In this document: positions 27,632 through 37,581 of the stretch, one piece after another
Numbering within the stretch: the first letter of the stretch is position 1
How the letters are laid out: each line of letters opens with the position of its first letter
DNA from: Promethearchaeota archaeon
Lineage (GTDB): Archaea > Asgardarchaeota > Lokiarchaeia > Helarchaeales > RDOG01
NCBI GenBank assembly: GCA_011365055.1
Contig: RDOG01000023.1
Span: forward strand, 1 to 59,005
Direction: 5' to 3'
DNA length: 59,005 nucleotides
Translations under genes and position numbers: made by a program
Notes under the pieces: model-generated
Database searches by the model: none
What the model was told of the DNA's origin: nothing
Seen by the model: the letters and a program-made list of their open reading frames with translations, nothing else

Positions 27632-28105
27632 TAAAAAAATAACCAAGCAAGAAGACGTACCACATTTTATGCAGTCCTTGATCAGTTTTATTATTTTCTA
27701 TCCCAAGAGGGTCGCAAGGCACTCTTCAAAGCAAGATTCAAGAAGTACGGTAAGGGCTTGAGCTTTCTTCATTTTGGAAAGGACGGAGGTATATTATACG
27801 ATTTCATTGATGAATTCCGTCCCATCATTCGCAAGACAGTTATAAAATGGGCAGAAATCTTCGATAGTTCAAAATATGTTGAAGAAGGAGAGGATAATAA
27901 TGGTCGCACCTATTATTATATATCTGATCCTGAAAGTCTAATCATTTTATTTGAAAATTTTAAGGAAGTAATGACAGAAGAATTTCCTTATCAAGATACC
28001 ATATTACCCTTACGCATGATAATGGAAAAAGAAGCATTAAACCTCAGTGAATTCTTTTTGAAAAAAAAATTATTTACTCCTTGGTGCCTAAATTCAAATT
28101 CTTAA
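27632..28105 (+). pseudogene. Degenerate cas1 (CRISPR integrase) C-terminal fragment
   Basis: One frame reads TTFYAVLDQFYYFLSQEGRK, then GKGLSFLHFGKDGGILYDF and IDEFRPIIRKTVI. The G-x-LH followed by (V/L)YD(L/F)-x-EFRP is the hallmark of the Cas1 catalytic C-terminal domain. The later part (LFENFKEVMTEEFPYQDTI, LPLRMIMEKEALNLSEFF) matches the closing helices of Cas1. A TAA interrupts the frame just upstream near 27629, and the N-terminal half with the conserved Glu is not recognisable, so it cannot be functional. No CRISPR array or other cas gene is in the window. It could also derive from a casposon-type or RT-linked Cas1. Confidence 0.6.
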
Positions 28106-28196
28106 GACAGGATGGTTGCAAGTCATTCCTCAAAGTAAAATTTAATATATACAGTATGATTATTAATTCTGACATTACACAATATTTAAATTCGTG
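28088..28196 (+). pseudogene. Second short cas1-like remnant in tandem
   Basis: In the frame KFKFLRQDGCKSFLKVKFN this piece resembles FLSQEGRKALFKARFKKY of the fragment just upstream, with conserved spacing of F-L-x-Q-(D/E)-G and F-(K/L)-x-(R/K)-F. It suggests a tandem duplication or a second decayed copy. It is too short to be certain. Confidence 0.3.
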
Positions 28197-28367
28197 AACA
28201 TGATTTCATAAATATCCACTATTTAATTTGTAATGAGGAAATGAATAATGTGGGATTGCGTTCATACAGCCTCGGTTTAATAATGCGAACATGATTAGTG
28301 GATTTGATATAAGAATTTTTTATTATTTTTCGATTAATATAAATATCTTTAGTGAGGAGACTATTTC

Positions 28368-29327
28368 ATGAAAAAATTGAAAATGACAATACCAAAAGGA
28401 AGTTTAGAGAAGAACACTTACAAGCTTTTTAATGAAGCTGGATTGAGTCTTGGAGTTCCAGGACGTTCATATAGACCAAGTACTGGAGATCCTGAGCTTG
28501 AGATAAAAATTTTGAGACCTCAGGAAATTCCTACAATGATCTCTCAAGGAGCTCATGATATAGGCATCTCTGGTGAAGATTGGCGAGATGAGACTAATGC
28601 TGACATTATTGATTTATTAGATTTAGAATATGGCAAGATTAAATTAGTTTTAGCAGTTCCAGAAGCATGGAAAAATGTTAACTCGTTAGACGATTTACTG
28701 AATAAATTTAATAAAGAAGGCAAAAAGCTCAGAATTTTTAATGAATATTTAAAAACATGCCAAGCTTATCTCTCAAACAACAAAACATATCAAAAACTTT
28801 ATGGAAATAAAATTCCTATGACTATCACACCTTGGGCACAAACGGGAGAAAATAAAATGGTACAACTTTTACTTTCATTTGGAGCAACGGAGGCAAAACC
28901 ACCAGAAGATGCAGACGCAATTATTGACGTCACGGAGACGGGTACAACTTTAGTAGAGAATAAGCTCAAGATAATAGATGTCCTTCGAGAATCCACTGCA
29001 CATTTATTCGCTAATAAAGAAGCGATGCAAGATTCGTGGAAAAAAGAAAAAATTGAGGATATTAGACTATTATTATTGGGAGTAGTTGAAGCTCGAAAAA
29101 AATTACATATTTTTATGAATATTAAAGAAGAAAATATATCATTATTGTTAGAACAATTGCCGGCTCTCAAGCGTCCGACCATTGCACCATTAGAAGGTGA
29201 AAAAGGGTGGTTCGCGTTGAATACTATCATTCCAAGAAAGGAATTCTTAAAGCTACTTCCTATTTTACGTAAATATGCGCAAGGTATTGTCGTTCATGAA
29301 CCACGACAAATCTTACCATTTGAATAA
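28368..29327 (+). CDS. hisG: ATP phosphoribosyltransferase, long form
   Basis: First enzyme of histidine synthesis: ATP plus PRPP to phosphoribosyl-ATP. The 319 residues open KMTIPKGSLEKNTYKLFNEAG, with GAHDIGISGEDW and the PRPP loop AIIDVTETGTTLVEN (about 181-195) typical of HisG. The last 80 residues (LLGVVEARKKLHIFMN, then LPALKRPTIAPL) are the C-terminal regulatory domain of the long form, which is usually inhibited by histidine. GAGGAG precedes the ATG at good spacing. First gene of a five-gene his operon. Confidence 0.95.
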   Translation: MKKLKMTIPKGSLEKNTYKLFNEAGLSLGVPGRSYRPSTGDPELEIKILRPQEIPTMISQGAHDIGISGEDWRDETNADIIDLLDLEYGKIKLVLAVPEAWKNVNSLDDLLNKFNKEGKKLRIFNEYLKTCQAYLSNNKTYQKLYGNKIPMTITPWAQTGENKMVQLLLSFGATEAKPPEDADAIIDVTETGTTLVENKLKIIDVLRESTAHLFANKEAMQDSWKKEKIEDIRLLLLGVVEARKKLHIFMNIKEENISLLLEQLPALKRPTIAPLEGEKGWFALNTIIPRKEFLKLLPILRKYAQGIVVHEPRQILPFE

Positions 29328-29334
29328 GAATGAG

Positions 29335-30642
29335 ATGAAAATAGTGCTTGAAATTCATAATTTGGACGAATTTGAATCAGATTATTTAGAAATGATCATT
29401 GAACGAGGAAAGATCATCTTTGAAGAAGTCAATGATGTCGTTTCAGATATAATTGATAAAGTTATAGAACAAGGAGATGATGCTCTCGTTGAATTTACCG
29501 AAAAATTCGATGGTGTTAGAATTAAAAAGGAAAATCTATTAGTAACGAGAGAAGAAATAGAAGAAGCTTATAATTCAGTCGATGAATCATTCTTAAAGGC
29601 TTTACGTCAAGCAAAAAAGAACATTAAAAAATTTCATGAAGCACAAATTAAGAATAAATGGTTCATTGAAACAGAACCTGGCGTTCAAGTAGGACAAATA
29701 GTTCGACCATTTAAAAGAGCAGGTTTATACATACCTGGTGGTAGGGCCCCATATCCTTCAACGGTTTTGATGACTGCAATTCCAGCAAGAGCTGCAGGAG
29801 TAGGTGAAATATTTCTTGTGACGCCACCTAATAAAGATGGAAAAATAGATCCATCTATTTTAGTTGCAGCTGATGAATGTAAAGTTACGGAAATTTATAA
29901 AGTGGGTGGAGCTCAGGCAATAGCTGCATTAGCTTATGGAACACTAACCATCAAACCTGTTGATAAAATAATAGGACCTGGGAACATGTACGTGATGGCA
30001 GCAAAAATTTTAGTTAGTAACGACGTTAGAATTGATCTTCCGGCAGGACCAAGCGAAATTTGTATAATTTCAGATAGTTATGCTGATCCAAGATACATTA
30101 CTGTTGATATAATGGCACAAGCAGAACATGATCCAGATACATTTTGCATTTTACTAACAACTTCAAAAGGGATCGCCATGGCAGTTGCAAGCGAAATAGA
30201 AGTAACGTATCAAGATTATGATCGAAAAGACATTATTAGAGAAGCTTTGGAAAATAATGTATTTCTCGTCGTTGTTGAAAATTTGAGTGAGGCAATTCGT
30301 ATCTCAAATTTAATAGCTCCAGAGCACCTAGAAATACTGGTTAAAGAAGAAAAAGAAGAGGCTGTATTATCGGAAATCCAAAATGCTGGTGCCATCTTCT
30401 TGGGAAAATATAGTCCAGTAGCGATAGGAGATTATTCTGCAGGTTCCAATCACGTGCTTCCTACGGGCGGAACAGCAAAAAATTACTCGGGATTATCCAC
30501 AATGGATTTTATGAAAGTCATTGATGTAGTAAATTGTACTAAGGAAGGATTGCAGAATTTAAAGGATAGCGTTCTAACTCTTGCAAAAAGAGAAGGATTA
30601 GATGTTCATGCTCAATCTGTGTTGAAGAGGTTAGAAAATTGA
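29335..30642 (+). CDS. hisD: Histidinol dehydrogenase
   Basis: It catalyses the last two NAD-dependent steps, histidinol to histidine. Family marks are [45 protein letters not shown], the general-base region IAPEHLEI and [11 protein letters not shown] with metal-binding His. The start at ATG 29335, seven bases after the hisG stop, gives 435 residues, the usual length; an upstream reading would overlap hisG. It carries an N-terminal acidic helix typical of HisD. Confidence 0.95.
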   Translation: MKIVLEIHNLDEFESDYLEMIIERGKIIFEEVNDVVSDIIDKVIEQGDDALVEFTEKFDGVRIKKENLLVTREEIEEAYNSVDESFLKALRQAKKNIKKFHEAQIKNKWFIETEPGVQVGQIVRPFKRAGLYIPGGRAPYPSTVLMTAIPARAAGVGEIFLVTPPNKDGKIDPSILVAADECKVTEIYKVGGAQAIAALAYGTLTIKPVDKIIGPGNMYVMAAKILVSNDVRIDLPAGPSEICIISDSYADPRYITVDIMAQAEHDPDTFCILLTTSKGIAMAVASEIEVTYQDYDRKDIIREALENNVFLVVVENLSEAIRISNLIAPEHLEILVKEEKEEAVLSEIQNAGAIFLGKYSPVAIGDYSAGSNHVLPTGGTAKNYSGLSTMDFMKVIDVVNCTKEGLQNLKDSVLTLAKREGLDVHAQSVLKRLEN

Positions 30643-31751
30643 ATCTCATTCAAAACTTAAGTAAAAATTTGAAAAATTTCGAGCCCTATACTGCAGGAGC
30701 ATCGATGCCAGATATATCAAAAAAAATTGGAATTCCTGTAGACAAAATTGTAAAGTTAGATGCTAATGAAAATTTCTTTATCGAAGAAGATTGGATTAGA
30801 ACACGTATAAAAGAGGCGGTATCAGAGACTCCAATGGTCATATACCCAGATAAGCTGGGAATTAATGCTCGTGAAGCACTTTCAAATTATTTGGGAGTTG
30901 AAATGGAACAATTATTACTAGGATGTGGCTCTGATGATCTTTTATTAAATTTATCTTGTGCCTTTTTTGATCAAGAAAGTAATATTATTACTACACAGCC
31001 ATCATTCTCCATGTATGAATTTTTCGCTAATTTATTCGGTGCGAACATGAGATCTGTGGATTTAAAGTCAGATTTTCAAATTGATATTGATACGATATTA
31101 AGTCAAATTGACGAAAAAACTAAATTAATCTTTATTGCAACCCCAAATAATCCAACAGGAAATCAATTTCCAAAAGAAGAAATCTTGAATTTAATAGAAA
31201 ATTCAAATACTTTAATTATCGTGGACGAAGCATATGTTGATTTTGCCAATTATAATATGATTAAATACATCAATGATTATGATAATTTAGCTATTTTAAG
31301 AACTTTTTCAAAATCTTGGGGATTAGCAGGATTGCGTATCGGTTTATGCGCCACAAATTCCGAGTTGATAAATATTTTACGTGGGGTCCAAATACCATTT
31401 ACTCTAAATTCCGTATCCCAATCACTCATTCCTATCATGGTAAAAAATGAAAATTACATTAAAAATAAAGCTAAAGAAGTAATCAAAGAACGAGAATGGC
31501 TTTATAATCAATTAAGGGCCATTAATCAGTTAATTGTTTATAAATCTCAAGCCAACTTTATTTTAGTTAGATCAAATACCGAAAAAATGACAATGAAAGA
31601 ATTAATAAATGCATTAATGTATAAAGGAGTCTTGATACGAGATCAGACTTATGTTAAAAATTTAGATAACTGCGCGCGAATCACGGTAGGAACCCGTGAC
31701 ATGAACTTCAAATTATTAGAATCACTAAAAGAAATTTTAAAATTAAGTTAA
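30639..31751 (+). CDS. hisC: Histidinol-phosphate aminotransferase
   Basis: A PLP-dependent fold type I transaminase converting imidazole acetol phosphate to histidinol phosphate. Marks are KLDANENFF, ATPNNPTGN, VDEAYVDF and TFSKSWGLAGLRIG with the PLP lysine in SKS. Start TTG overlaps the hisD stop (TTGA), with GAGG eight bases upstream, so translation is coupled. 370 residues. Confidence 0.93.
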   Translation: MNLIQNLSKNLKNFEPYTAGASMPDISKKIGIPVDKIVKLDANENFFIEEDWIRTRIKEAVSETPMVIYPDKLGINAREALSNYLGVEMEQLLLGCGSDDLLLNLSCAFFDQESNIITTQPSFSMYEFFANLFGANMRSVDLKSDFQIDIDTILSQIDEKTKLIFIATPNNPTGNQFPKEEILNLIENSNTLIIVDEAYVDFANYNMIKYINDYDNLAILRTFSKSWGLAGLRIGLCATNSELINILRGVQIPFTLNSVSQSLIPIMVKNENYIKNKAKEVIKEREWLYNQLRAINQLIVYKSQANFILVRSNTEKMTMKELINALMYKGVLIRDQTYVKNLDNCARITVGTRDMNFKLLESLKEILKLS

Positions 31752-31765
31752 AAGATGGTATTTTA

Positions 31766-32359
31766 ATGAGAATTGGAGAAATAAAGCGGAAAACTAAAGA
31801 AACAGAAATAATTATAAAAGTAAATTTAGATGGAGTAGGAAAATTTAGTTCCAAAGTTAATGAAGATGGTGGCGGAGTAAAATTTCTCTTCCACATGTTG
31901 GAAAATTTTTCAAAACATTCCCTTATAGATTTAAATATTGATATAAAAGGAGATCTTCCACATCATATAATTGAAGATCTCGGTATCGTGCTTGCAGAAG
32001 CTTTAAATAAGGCATTAGGTGATAAAAAAGGTATCAAGAGATTTGGTTGGGCACTCATTCCCATGGATGAGGCATTAGCTCAAGTCGTAATCGATCTTGG
32101 AGGTCGTCCTTACACTAAATTAGACTTGGGATTAAAACTTGATGTAATAGAATTTTTACCTGTGAGTCTTTTAAATCATTTTCTCGAAACATTTACGACT
32201 AATTTTAAGATTAATCTTCACGCAGCTGTTCTTTATGGGGAAGATGATCACCATAAAGTCGAAGTCTTTTTCAAAGCTTTAGCTATAGCCATGAAAGATG
32301 CTATTTCGTTTGATGAGCGAAAAAAAGACCAAATTCCATCCACGAAGGGAACTATTTAA
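31766..32359 (+). CDS. hisB: Imidazoleglycerol-phosphate dehydratase
   Basis: It removes water from imidazoleglycerol phosphate. The two metal-binding HHxxE motifs are present: LPHHIIEDLG and DDHHKVEVFFKAL. PMDEALAQVVIDLGGRP also fits. The usual G-I-G-F-L-D-H-M-L segment reads GGGVKFLFHML, so the conserved Asp before His is Phe. This is a deviation at a usually invariant site, though the metal-binding His remains. 197 residues, the monofunctional form. Confidence 0.92.
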   Translation: MRIGEIKRKTKETEIIIKVNLDGVGKFSSKVNEDGGGVKFLFHMLENFSKHSLIDLNIDIKGDLPHHIIEDLGIVLAEALNKALGDKKGIKRFGWALIPMDEALAQVVIDLGGRPYTKLDLGLKLDVIEFLPVSLLNHFLETFTTNFKINLHAAVLYGEDDHHKVEVFFKALAIAMKDAISFDERKKDQIPSTKGTI

Positions 32360-32997
32360 TGACATTACTTCATGTTATAGATTATGGGATGGGAAACCTA
32401 CTTAGCATTTCTAAAGGATTAGAAAAGATGGGTGCAACAGTCAAAATTATCAACTACAAAGATCCTGAATTTTCAAATAAGATTAAAGAATCAGCAGGAT
32501 TAGTGATACCTGGAGTTGGAGCATTTCGTGATGCAATGAGAAACTTACATTCAATAAAAAATATAATAATAAGCGAGGTTGAAAATGGTAAGCTCTTATT
32601 AGGAATCTGTTTAGGTTTTCAGCTTTTATTTTCGGATAGTACAGAAGGCATTGAAAACGGTCAGAAACCATATAAAGGCTTAGAACTAATTCAGGGGCAT
32701 GTTATAAGATTTCCTAATGATATTGTTGTTCCTCACATGGGATGGAATTCAATTAAATTTATGAGAGAGAGCCCTCTTATTCAAAATATTCCTGAGAATA
32801 GTTATTTTTACTTTGTTCATAGTTATTATGGAACTACCTTATCTGAAAATGTCATTGGATTAACGCAATACGAAAAAATCTTCTTTGCATCCATTGTTCA
32901 GAAAGATGGAATTTTTGCAACGCAATTTCATCCAGAAAAATCATCCGATCTTGGATTAATGATGTTACAGAATTTCATTTCTTTATGTAAGAAATGA
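32359..32997 (+). CDS. hisH: Imidazole glycerol phosphate synthase, glutaminase subunit
   Basis: A class I glutamine amidotransferase that feeds ammonia to HisF. The triad is visible: LLGICLGFQLL (nucleophile Cys near 81) and TQFHPEKSSD (His, Glu). VIDYGMGNL and VIPGVGAFRDAM are family signatures. The start ATG shares one base with the hisB stop (TAATG). HisF, HisA and HisI/E are not in the window, so the pathway is completed elsewhere. The downstream sequence is T-rich, a likely operon end. Confidence 0.94.
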   Translation: MTLLHVIDYGMGNLLSISKGLEKMGATVKIINYKDPEFSNKIKESAGLVIPGVGAFRDAMRNLHSIKNIIISEVENGKLLLGICLGFQLLFSDSTEGIENGQKPYKGLELIQGHVIRFPNDIVVPHMGWNSIKFMRESPLIQNIPENSYFYFVHSYYGTTLSENVIGLTQYEKIFFASIVQKDGIFATQFHPEKSSDLGLMMLQNFISLCKK

Positions 32998-33054
32998 TTT
33001 TTTTTGTTCTAAATAATTAATGATCTATCAATAAAACAAATAATTTAATTGAAG

Positions 33055-33066
33055 GTGTAGTTACAC
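33055..33066. promoter_or_regulatory. Short inverted repeat between hisH and the hydrolase gene
   Basis: GTGTA-GT-TACAC forms a 12-base inverted repeat 100 bases before the hydrolase start. It could be an operator half-pair, but five-base arms occur by chance in AT-rich DNA. Confidence 0.2.
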
Positions 33067-33170
33067 TTGACGAAGCTAATAAATAATAGTTTCTATAAAA
33101 TCTAACTTAATCGAATTTTTCGGAAAATTCATTCGATTATCTCTGAAGAAAAAACTCTTGAGGAAATGAT

Positions 33171-34595
33171 ATGACAGATATTATTTCAAAAATCAAAGGT
33201 GGAATGCGATCAAAACCGATAAAAATATTGGTTTTAGCATTTTGTTACCTTGCACTCGGATTAAGTGTCATTGGAAGCTTTATCTATATTTTTCTGGATT
33301 ATACGCTCTTCGGAATCGTCATTGCGATTTTAGCACCAAGCATAAGTGGATTTTTATCATTCATGATCATTGTTGCAACGATTTTAATCATTAGAATTCA
33401 ATTTTGGAATAAAAAGAAACGTGCAATTTTAGTTCTTGCAATGGGTGCATTTGTTATTCTGACTTCATTTTTCCCATATTATTCAGTGCCAGCCAGCGTA
33501 TTTAGCGCAGAAGCTGAAATGACTCGAACTTATGGAACAGCATATCAACAATTAGACACTAGTAACATGTTGCAGATACAATATAACGTTTGGGAACAAT
33601 TCAATCCTCAAAATTATGATAGTTTGATTGAAGTGCAATATGACATTCCATATATAACTAATAATTCATACGGAGATACGATATTATATGACAGTTACCT
33701 ACCAAAAAATTACGCATCAAAAGGGGCAAATAGTATTCCGATTATAGTCAATATACATGGCGGAGCATGGGTACTCGGTGCTAAAGGACCAACCAATGCC
33801 CAAGAACGATCAAAATATCTTGCTTCGAAAGGATATGCCGTTTTTGATGTTTCGTATGGATTATATGGCATTGAAAATATGACCAAAGGAATAGGGATGG
33901 GTGAACTTGGAAGCTTATTAATGCCTCTCCTTAGCATCCCGTTAGCGCAGGAATTTCTCCCACCCTACAAGCATGATTATACCATTCCAGAACAAGTAGA
34001 GAACCTAGGAATCTTCTTTAATAATTTAACGACATCCATCAAAGCAAATTACAGTCAACTCAATCTAAATAAAATTTTTACAATGGGATTAAGCGCAGGA
34101 GGTCAACTTAGTAGTTTGATTGCAGCAGGATATAATTCAACCGCTTTTGGAGATCAGTTTCCAGATAACATGACTATTATTGGTGGAATACACTTTTATC
34201 CCCCAACTGATTTGTTGAAAATGAAAATTGCAGTTGCAGAAGGACGATTAGGTGGACTTCCAGCCATTACAAATATCTTTGATCTTCTATTAAATACTAC
34301 TCCAAGTACTTCATTGGGACTTTTACAAAATTACTCTGCAGCTTATCATATAACTCAAACATATGATAAACCAAAACCAAATGTAATAATTCTTCACGGA
34401 AGTAAGGATAATTTGGTACCTTATTTTGATCAAGGAGTAACTTATAAATATCTTTGTAACCAAGCGGGAACCAGGGCAACTTTAATTACTATCCAAGGAG
34501 CAGGACATGCATTTGATTTATCATATACTTCACCTGGCTATCAAATTACCTTGTATTATATTGAAAGATACCTTGCATTGGAGGCACCTGTATGA
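33171..34595 (+). CDS. Membrane-anchored alpha/beta hydrolase (carboxylesterase-like)
   Basis: The first 110 residues contain about three transmembrane helices. The rest is an extracytoplasmic alpha/beta hydrolase: oxyanion motif NIHGGAWVLG (about residue 198), nucleophile elbow MGLSAGGQ (about 305), acid in HGSKDNLVPYF and His in GAGHAFD (last 35 residues). HGGxW places it with hormone-sensitive-lipase/BD-FAE-like esterases. The substrate is probably an ester outside the membrane. GAGGAAAT precedes the ATG. It overlaps the next gene by four bases. Confidence 0.85.
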   Translation: MTDIISKIKGGMRSKPIKILVLAFCYLALGLSVIGSFIYIFLDYTLFGIVIAILAPSISGFLSFMIIVATILIIRIQFWNKKKRAILVLAMGAFVILTSFFPYYSVPASVFSAEAEMTRTYGTAYQQLDTSNMLQIQYNVWEQFNPQNYDSLIEVQYDIPYITNNSYGDTILYDSYLPKNYASKGANSIPIIVNIHGGAWVLGAKGPTNAQERSKYLASKGYAVFDVSYGLYGIENMTKGIGMGELGSLLMPLLSIPLAQEFLPPYKHDYTIPEQVENLGIFFNNLTTSIKANYSQLNLNKIFTMGLSAGGQLSSLIAAGYNSTAFGDQFPDNMTIIGGIHFYPPTDLLKMKIAVAEGRLGGLPAITNIFDLLLNTTPSTSLGLLQNYSAAYHITQTYDKPKPNVIILHGSKDNLVPYFDQGVTYKYLCNQAGTRATLITIQGAGHAFDLSYTSPGYQITLYYIERYLALEAPV

Positions 34596-35035
34596 AAGGC
34601 ATTCCTAAAATGGATATCATGAAGATGAAAATCTTTTGGCTTGCATCATTGGTAATTATCGCAGGAACTATTTTATTTAACATCTTGGGTCTATTAGGCT
34701 GGGGAGTCCAACTCATTGCAAATGTATTCTTTATTATCGCTTGGTCGGATATTGTTCTTATCATGCTAATGATCTTTAAATTTGTTGATCGCGAAGATTC
34801 TTATTATATCATAATGTTAAACTACCTGCTCTGCTTACTTTTGGGCATAATCTTGCCATTAATGGGTTTAAACACTTTGATAATGGGCCTCTACACGCCA
34901 CTTTTTATGGTTCCCTTCGTGGTTCTCGAAATATTCCAAGTATTATGGACATATATTATTCTAGGTTGTGTTTTAGGCCTTATAATTTATGTATTCCTGA
35001 TAACCAGAAAAAATGAGAGCATTTGGAACATCTGA
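34592..35035 (+). CDS. Small four-helix membrane protein (147 aa)
   Basis: It overlaps the hydrolase gene (ATGA), so the two are translationally coupled. Four hydrophobic segments cover most of the length, and the C-terminus is short and charged (ITRKNESIWNI). No family is recognised. Coupling suggests it partners with the membrane-anchored hydrolase. Confidence 0.65.
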   Translation: MKGIPKMDIMKMKIFWLASLVIIAGTILFNILGLLGWGVQLIANVFFIIAWSDIVLIMLMIFKFVDREDSYYIIMLNYLLCLLLGIILPLMGLNTLIMGLYTPLFMVPFVVLEIFQVLWTYIILGCVLGLIIYVFLITRKNESIWNI

Positions 35036-35104
35036 TCTATAATTTCTTTAATTTTTTTTTTAATTTATAACGAAAGATGTTGAAAATTTTTTAGGTGTTA
35101 TTTA

Positions 35105-36280
35105 ATGTGTGATACATTTGTTGTTTTAGGTGCAGCGTCTAAGGATGGAAAGACAATTTTTGGTAAGAATTCTGACAGGCCTTACGAGGAAGTTCAAAAT
35201 ATAGTCTATATTCCGAAGAAAATACATGAAGAAGATACAGTGTCATGTACCTATATCGAAATCCCTCAAGTTAAAGAAACAATTGGCGTGTTATTATGCC
35301 AACCTCATTGGATGTGGGGTGCAGAAATGGGCACGAATGATCTTGGGGTAGTAATCGGGAATGAAGCAGTTTGGACGGAAGAACCAATTAGAAACAAAGG
35401 ATTATTGGGCATGGATTTATTACGATTGGGACTTGAAAGAGGAAAAACTGCAAGAGAAGCAATGAATGTTATCATTGATTTATTAGAAAAACACGGACAA
35501 GGCGGTAACTGTGCCTATAATGATCAAATGACATATCATAATTCATTTTTAATAGCAGATAAAAATGAAGCGTGGGTATTTGAAACTGCGGATAAATGGT
35601 GGGTAGCGGAACACGTTATTGAAGGCATTAGAAACATATCAAATGAACTTTCTATCCGTAAAAAATTTGATTTAATACGGGAAGGCACTATTGAACATGC
35701 AATTGAAAAGGGGTATTGTAAAGATGAGGATCAATTTAATTTTGCTAATAGTTTTGCCCAAGGTGGCGTGTCAGACACGATATCACCATTCTCAAGAGAA
35801 GGCAGATGTCAGATACTTTTGAATGATAAGAGGGGTAAATTAAACGTTGAGCAAGCAATGGAAGTATTGCGTGATCATGAAGGGGGAATATGCATGCATG
35901 GCGGATTTCGCTCTACAGCATCACAAGTTACTAAGATTTTTGACGATGATTCTACCATAAATTGGTTGACCGGCACACCGGAACCATGTATGGGAATGTT
36001 CAAACCAATTTTTTTACCAAATCCAAGGTTACCAGATAATTTAGAAAGCACCTTGATTCCAGAGCGGGAAAAATTATGGTGGGCACACGTCTCTTCAATT
36101 CAGAAAGGATCTGAAAAAGATCTTCAAAACCTAAAAACAGCGTTCCGTCAAGCTGAGATTAATAACATTGAAAAAAGTGATAAGTTAAAATTCTCCTCCA
36201 TGTCGAGAGAAAAATTAAATGAAATGACGTTAAATATCTTTAAGTGGGAATTTGAAAAGTATAAGGAGCTTTTGAATTAA
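35105..36280 (+). CDS. Secernin-like C69-family peptidase
   Basis: The protein starts MCDTFVVLG, and Cys2 becomes the N-terminal nucleophile after Met removal, as in dipeptidase/secernin C69 enzymes. FGKNSDRP (about 19-26), MWGAEMGTNDLGVVIGNE and GGNCAYNDQMTYHNSFLIAD fit the Ntn-hydrolase fold. At 391 residues it is close to secernins, proteins also known from eukaryotes. It likely hydrolyses dipeptides or another amide. It stands alone with a short leader. Confidence 0.88.
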   Translation: MCDTFVVLGAASKDGKTIFGKNSDRPYEEVQNIVYIPKKIHEEDTVSCTYIEIPQVKETIGVLLCQPHWMWGAEMGTNDLGVVIGNEAVWTEEPIRNKGLLGMDLLRLGLERGKTAREAMNVIIDLLEKHGQGGNCAYNDQMTYHNSFLIADKNEAWVFETADKWWVAEHVIEGIRNISNELSIRKKFDLIREGTIEHAIEKGYCKDEDQFNFANSFAQGGVSDTISPFSREGRCQILLNDKRGKLNVEQAMEVLRDHEGGICMHGGFRSTASQVTKIFDDDSTINWLTGTPEPCMGMFKPIFLPNPRLPDNLESTLIPEREKLWWAHVSSIQKGSEKDLQNLKTAFRQAEINNIEKSDKLKFSSMSREKLNEMTLNIFKWEFEKYKELLN

Positions 36281-36315
36281 ATATTGAAAAAATTCTCCAA
36301 ATATATTAAAAGTTG

Positions 36316-36903
36316 ATGAAGATGATAGAATCGATTTATATTATTGACGTGAATTCTGGAGTTTCTTTATTTAACTTGGATTTGATAGAATTTGAGGATT
36401 CAAAAAAAATTGATAGTGACATTTTTTCTGGTTTTTTGAAAGTCATTGATGACTTAAGTCAAGAATCCCGTAATGAGGAAGTTAATAGCATCATTTTGGC
36501 TTCTTCCAGATTAATATATGAAAAACAATCTATCGATAATCGAAAACTTTTATTCATATCAGTTGATAATCAGAAGAAAAAGAGTTCAAAAATTCGCCAA
36601 ATTCTCCAAAATTTAGCTCAAGAATTTAAAGAAGATTATAAAGATGAAATAGTGAAATTTTCGGGAAATATTAGTGTTTTCAAACCTTTTGAAGAAAAAG
36701 TTCGGAAAATAATGACATTAGAATTTGGATCATATAAAGAAAAATATGATTTAATAAGGAAAGAGCATCCTTTAATTGATTTTAAAGAACAATTTATGAG
36801 AAAGAGAGATGAATTAAAAGAAAAAATGAAAAAAAATAGAGAAGAATTTAAACTAAAAAGGAAAATCTTAAAACGAAAAAAGAAGAAAAAATCTAAAAAT
36901 TAA
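36316..36903 (+). CDS. Probable longin-fold protein with lysine-rich tail
   Basis: The N-terminal 125 residues follow the longin/profilin-like pattern: IESIYIIDVNSGVSLFNLD, then DIFSGFLKVIDDL, LLFISVDNQ, a helix pair, and FSGNISVFKPFEEKV. Similar longin-like proteins linked to small GTPases and trafficking are a known Asgard feature. Residues 150-195 are a basic coiled coil ending KLKRKILKRKKKKKSKN, which could bind acidic lipids or nucleic acid. No GTPase gene lies nearby. The identification is by pattern only. ATG 36316 or 36322 may be the start. Confidence 0.5.
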   Translation: MKMIESIYIIDVNSGVSLFNLDLIEFEDSKKIDSDIFSGFLKVIDDLSQESRNEEVNSIILASSRLIYEKQSIDNRKLLFISVDNQKKKSSKIRQILQNLAQEFKEDYKDEIVKFSGNISVFKPFEEKVRKIMTLEFGSYKEKYDLIRKEHPLIDFKEQFMRKRDELKEKMKKNREEFKLKRKILKRKKKKKSKN

Positions 36904-36944
36904 GATTAAAACTCAAAAATTATCGTTATTAAAATGTTCTTGAA

Positions 36945-37481
36945 TTAAAAATTGTAAGGTTCAACTATTGATATTCCTTGATCTTGAAGGATTTCCTTGA
37001 TCCTGTCTTCTCTTAATTGTTTTCCTTCAATTTCTTGCTCTTGTATCCACCAATAATTGCAATTAATATCAGAGGAACTTGCAGTTCCAAAAATATCACA
37101 TTCAGCATTCATCATTTTTAATCTGATTTGCCCGTCGATTTCTTCAATTCGATCAAGTTCAACGTTAAAACTTACAAAAACCTTATCATCTGTCATAACG
37201 GTTTTCCAATCTTGGTTAAATGATTTTAAAATACGTTGATTTATGTCTTTAGTGATTTTTTTTCCATTTTTATCTTCAATTTCATCTTCAAAATCTAAAT
37301 TATCGTCTAGATTGTCAGTGCTAGTAAAAGCTAAGAGCCAATTTCCTGCTGTGTAATCTTCAAAATAGTCAACGGCTGCATTTCGATCAAAAAACATAAA
37401 TCTATCTAATAGATTCTCTTTTTTTAAGAACTCAATAATTTCCACAACGTCGCCAATTGTCTGAAAATAATATGCATACAT
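36945..37481 (-). CDS. Hypothetical acidic protein (178 aa)
   Basis: I do not recognise it. It is soluble and acidic (LDDNLDFEDEIEDKNGKK in the middle), with aromatic-rich ends (MYAYYFQTIGDVVEIIEFLK, NCNYWWIQEQEIEG). Predicted secondary structure alternates helix and strand. It is transcribed away from the GbsR-like regulator gene, sharing a promoter region of 100 bases with it, so divergent regulation is possible. Confidence 0.6.
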   Translation of the reverse strand: MYAYYFQTIGDVVEIIEFLKKENLLDRFMFFDRNAAVDYFEDYTAGNWLLAFTSTDNLDDNLDFEDEIEDKNGKKITKDINQRILKSFNQDWKTVMTDDKVFVSFNVELDRIEEIDGQIRLKMMNAECDIFGTASSSDINCNYWWIQEQEIEGKQLREDRIKEILQDQGISIVEPYNF

Positions 37482-37581
37482 GTGATTCCACCTTATCGTA
37501 AATTACTCCAAAAAAAATAAAATGTTTTCTTTTAAATTTATAACGGGACCCAAATTTACATAAATTAGGAATTTGAAATTT

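Noticed and set aside
27632..28196. Functional CRISPR-Cas system
   Set aside because: Only a C-terminal cas1 piece with an interrupted upstream frame; no repeats, cas2 or effector genes in the window.
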